A stretch of 7,009 nt of DNA from JAZFYD01 sp036443405 (lineage in GTDB: Bacteria; Planctomycetota; PLA2), in NCBI GenBank assembly GCA_036443405.1, contig JAZFYD010000096.1:1-7009 (forward strand), given 5' to 3'. The position numbers were made by a program, and so were the translations under genes. A model generated the notes under the pieces. It was not told where the DNA came from, did not search any database, and saw only the letters and a list, made by a program, of their open reading frames with translations. Of the stretch, positions 5,810-7,009 are shown piece by piece. Within the stretch, counting starts at the first letter, position 1; every line of letters starts with the position of its first letter.

Positions 5810-5842
5810 ATTGACGGCGGAACCGGCGTCTCATACGTCAAT
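5810..5842. promoter_or_regulatory. Inverted repeat ATTGACG-N19-CGTCAAT before the lipoprotein gene
   Basis: Two perfect seven-base arms (5810-5816 and 5836-5842) flank 19 bases in the 45-bp gap between the small gene and the lipoprotein gene. The left arm contains TTGACG, a five-of-six match to a -35 box, but no good -10 follows at standard spacing (CATACG at 5832 is 15 bases away). It could be an operator, or a hairpin at the end of the small gene. Confidence 0.3.
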
Positions 5843-5848
5843 AACAGT

Positions 5849-6397
5849 GTGAGAGGCTTGGACGGACGCGACCCCCGCCTGATGAAGGTCGCCGCGGCCG
5901 TCGCCATTCTCACCATCGTGGCCTGTCTCTTGCCCACGGATCCGCGTGGTGCGCGGGATCGAGGCGCCGAAGAGGCAAGCCGCGAGATCGCGACGCGCCC
6001 GGCCCAGGCCATCCGCGCCCTGCGCTACCGGGTGTTTGTCTACGACTCTCCCTTGCACGTCGCGCATCGCGCCGGGCGCTGGATCGAGGAGATCTACTTC
6101 CCTGAACAGGGCGTGGTCTGCAACGTCGACGCGCCGATGGGCCGCACGATGGTCGTCAACGCGTTCTCGGGTCCGATCCGCAATAACGTCTTTCTGCACC
6201 CGCACGACGAAAACGTGTCGGAACAGCCGGTGGAAGAGATCGAGGTGCCGGCGGACCTGGCCGAAGAGATCTTCGCGATGGCGGAGGGGCGCGTGTTTTC
6301 CTACCTGCCGACCGCGCTGGCCGCGCGCCTGCTCGAGGAGAAGATCCTGCGCGTTCCGAATGCCGATCTTGGCGGCGTCATCTACACGCTCGTCTGA
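5849..6397 (+). CDS. Probable lipoprotein of unknown function
   Basis: A 182-residue protein from GTG 5849, or 171 residues from ATG 5882; neither start has a visible ribosome binding site. A basic stretch and hydrophobic run (MKVAAAVAILTIVAC) end in IVA-Cys, which fits a lipobox, so Cys26 (GTG numbering) would be lipid-modified and the protein tethered to a membrane. From ATG 5882 the signal would be only 14 residues, rather short, which favours the longer form. The mature part has a basic start, then RALRYRVFVYDSPLHVAHRAG, WIEEIYFPEQGVVCNVDAPMG, and a helical end VPADLAEEIFAMAEGRVFSY. I recognise no family. The ComF-family gene follows in the same frame after 48 bases, so the two may share a message. 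Coding is likely; the lipoprotein call is moderate. Confidence 0.65.
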   Translation: MRGLDGRDPRLMKVAAAVAILTIVACLLPTDPRGARDRGAEEASREIATRPAQAIRALRYRVFVYDSPLHVAHRAGRWIEEIYFPEQGVVCNVDAPMGRTMVVNAFSGPIRNNVFLHPHDENVSEQPVEEIEVPADLAEEIFAMAEGRVFSYLPTALAARLLEEKILRVPNADLGGVIYTLV

Positions 6398-6445
6398 GCC
6401 GTTGTCGGGAAGCGGATTCCTGCAACCGGCGCGCGTCTTCTTTGT

Positions 6446-7009
6446 GTGCTCGGCCCTTTGCTCGATGCGATCGCACCGCGGATCTGTTGCCTCTGCGGTG
6501 TGGCGTGTAAAGGCAACCCATGGCTGTGCGACGCGTGCGCGGCGCGTCTGGTTCTCCTGCGCGAGCCGCTGTGTCTTCGGTGCGGTCGGCCGCGACCGTT
6601 GACGTGTCCGGTCTGTGTCCGTTGCCCGGACTGGCCGGCGGATCTCTTCGCGGTGCGATCCGGCGCACCGCACGTGGGCGCCGCGAAGGAGTTGGTGCGC
6701 GCCCTGTCGGATCGGAGGGAGTTGGCAGCGGGGCTCCCGCTCGCTGCGTTGGCAGGTGCCGCCGCGCGCGCGCTACCGCTGCCCCGAGAGACCCGCATCG
6801 TTCCGGTTCCCAAGCACCGGCGGAATCGTCGCCGCGGTTTTCATCCGGCGGCCGAGATCGCAAGGCATCTGTCCCGCGACCTCGGTTTGCGCGTCGTGCC
6901 GCGACAGCTTCGGCGCGTAAGGCCGGAAGCCAACGAGCTTGTCAGCCTTGCCGGGCGCGAGCGTGCGGCGCGGGGTGCTTTTCGATCGCGCAGCGGTGCC
7001 GGCGCTCAT
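6446..7009 (+). CDS. ComF-family phosphoribosyltransferase, N-terminal part
   Basis: The first 188 residues of a ComF-family (double zinc ribbon plus phosphoribosyltransferase fold) protein; the gene runs off the window without a stop. The zinc part has Cys pairs Cys14/17, 28/31, 43/46 and 54/57, with an extra Cys60, in ICCLCGVACKG, WLCDACAARL, LCLRCGRP and TCPVCVRC. The PRTase part begins near residue 65. RIVPVPKHRRNRRRGFHPAAEIARHL is the ComF signature, close to the usual PVP..R...RGFN.A. The PRPP loop (DDV.TTG) should come just after the last visible residues GAGAH. The R.T.PQ..L segment is altered here to RPEANELVSLAGR. In competent bacteria ComF helps DNA uptake; in others its role is unclear. 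No ATG is available. GTG 6446 gives the usual short N-terminus, and TTG 6458 is an alternative. It may be co-transcribed with the lipoprotein gene. Confidence 0.85.
   Translation, partial: MLGPLLDAIAPRICCLCGVACKGNPWLCDACAARLVLLREPLCLRCGRPRPLTCPVCVRCPDWPADLFAVRSGAPHVGAAKELVRALSDRRELAAGLPLAALAGAAARALPLPRETRIVPVPKHRRNRRRGFHPAAEIARHLSRDLGLRVVPRQLRRVRPEANELVSLAGRERAARGAFRSRSGAGAH

Noticed and set aside
4866..5834. Leftward 322-codon frame opposite the acidic protein gene
   Set aside because: Arg/Gly/Leu-rich product is the antisense image of Glu/Ala/Pro codons; the rightward frame has a ribosome binding site and sensible helices.
5831..6673. Leftward 280-codon frame opposite the lipoprotein and ComF genes
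   Set aside because: Composition is typical of antisense translation and it overlaps the clear ComF zinc-finger sequence.
1..7009. tRNA, rRNA, CRISPR, insertion sequence or classical intrinsic terminator
   Set aside because: No cloverleaf, repeated spacers, transposase motifs, or GC stem followed by a T-run was seen on either strand by eye.

Overview
This is a GC-rich bacterial window with mostly compact, ordinary chromosomal genes. The organism is not fixed by the sequence. A Planctomycetota-like or other high-GC environmental bacterium is my best guess. The reasons are the membrane-anchored helical protein with a LamG-like C-terminal domain, genes that mostly lack Shine-Dalgarno sites, many uncharacterised proteins, and integron-like debris. 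I saw no rRNA, tRNA, CRISPR array, transposase or complete mobile element.

Left part (1-1690, + strand): the window opens inside a hypothetical gene. Its stop codon lies within a sequence that looks like the left half of an integron attC site with no matching right half. Next come a Prx5/PrxII-type peroxiredoxin and a MIP channel (aquaporin) whose selectivity-filter residues match plant tonoplast TIPs (His-Ile-Ala-Arg). The pair may jointly handle hydrogen peroxide, but that is inference.

Middle (1737-4392): a soluble gluzincin metallopeptidase (HELSH plus a downstream Glu in WLNEG) is read rightwards. It converges on a leftward gene for a 556-residue protein with an N-terminal anchor, a helical middle and a beta-rich, LamG-like C-terminus. 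The 130-bp gap between them holds several dyads but no T-rich terminator.

Right part (4393-7009): a 158-bp divergent promoter region carries overlapping palindromes. It separates the anchored protein from a very acidic, largely disordered 345-residue protein. Then follow a 49-residue single-pass membrane protein, a probable lipoprotein of unknown function, and the N-terminal 188 residues of a ComF-family phosphoribosyltransferase with its zinc-finger cysteines. The ComF gene is cut by the window edge just before the expected PRPP loop.

Three of the genes (peroxiredoxin, metallopeptidase, 49-residue protein) have no visible ribosome binding site but do have a -10-like hexamer ending 6-8 bases before the start codon. 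This suggests leaderless or near-leaderless transcripts. I found no convincing evidence of a new multi-gene defence or biosynthetic system. The most interesting leads are the attC half-site, the TIP-like channel beside a peroxiredoxin, the acidic protein and the divergent palindromes.
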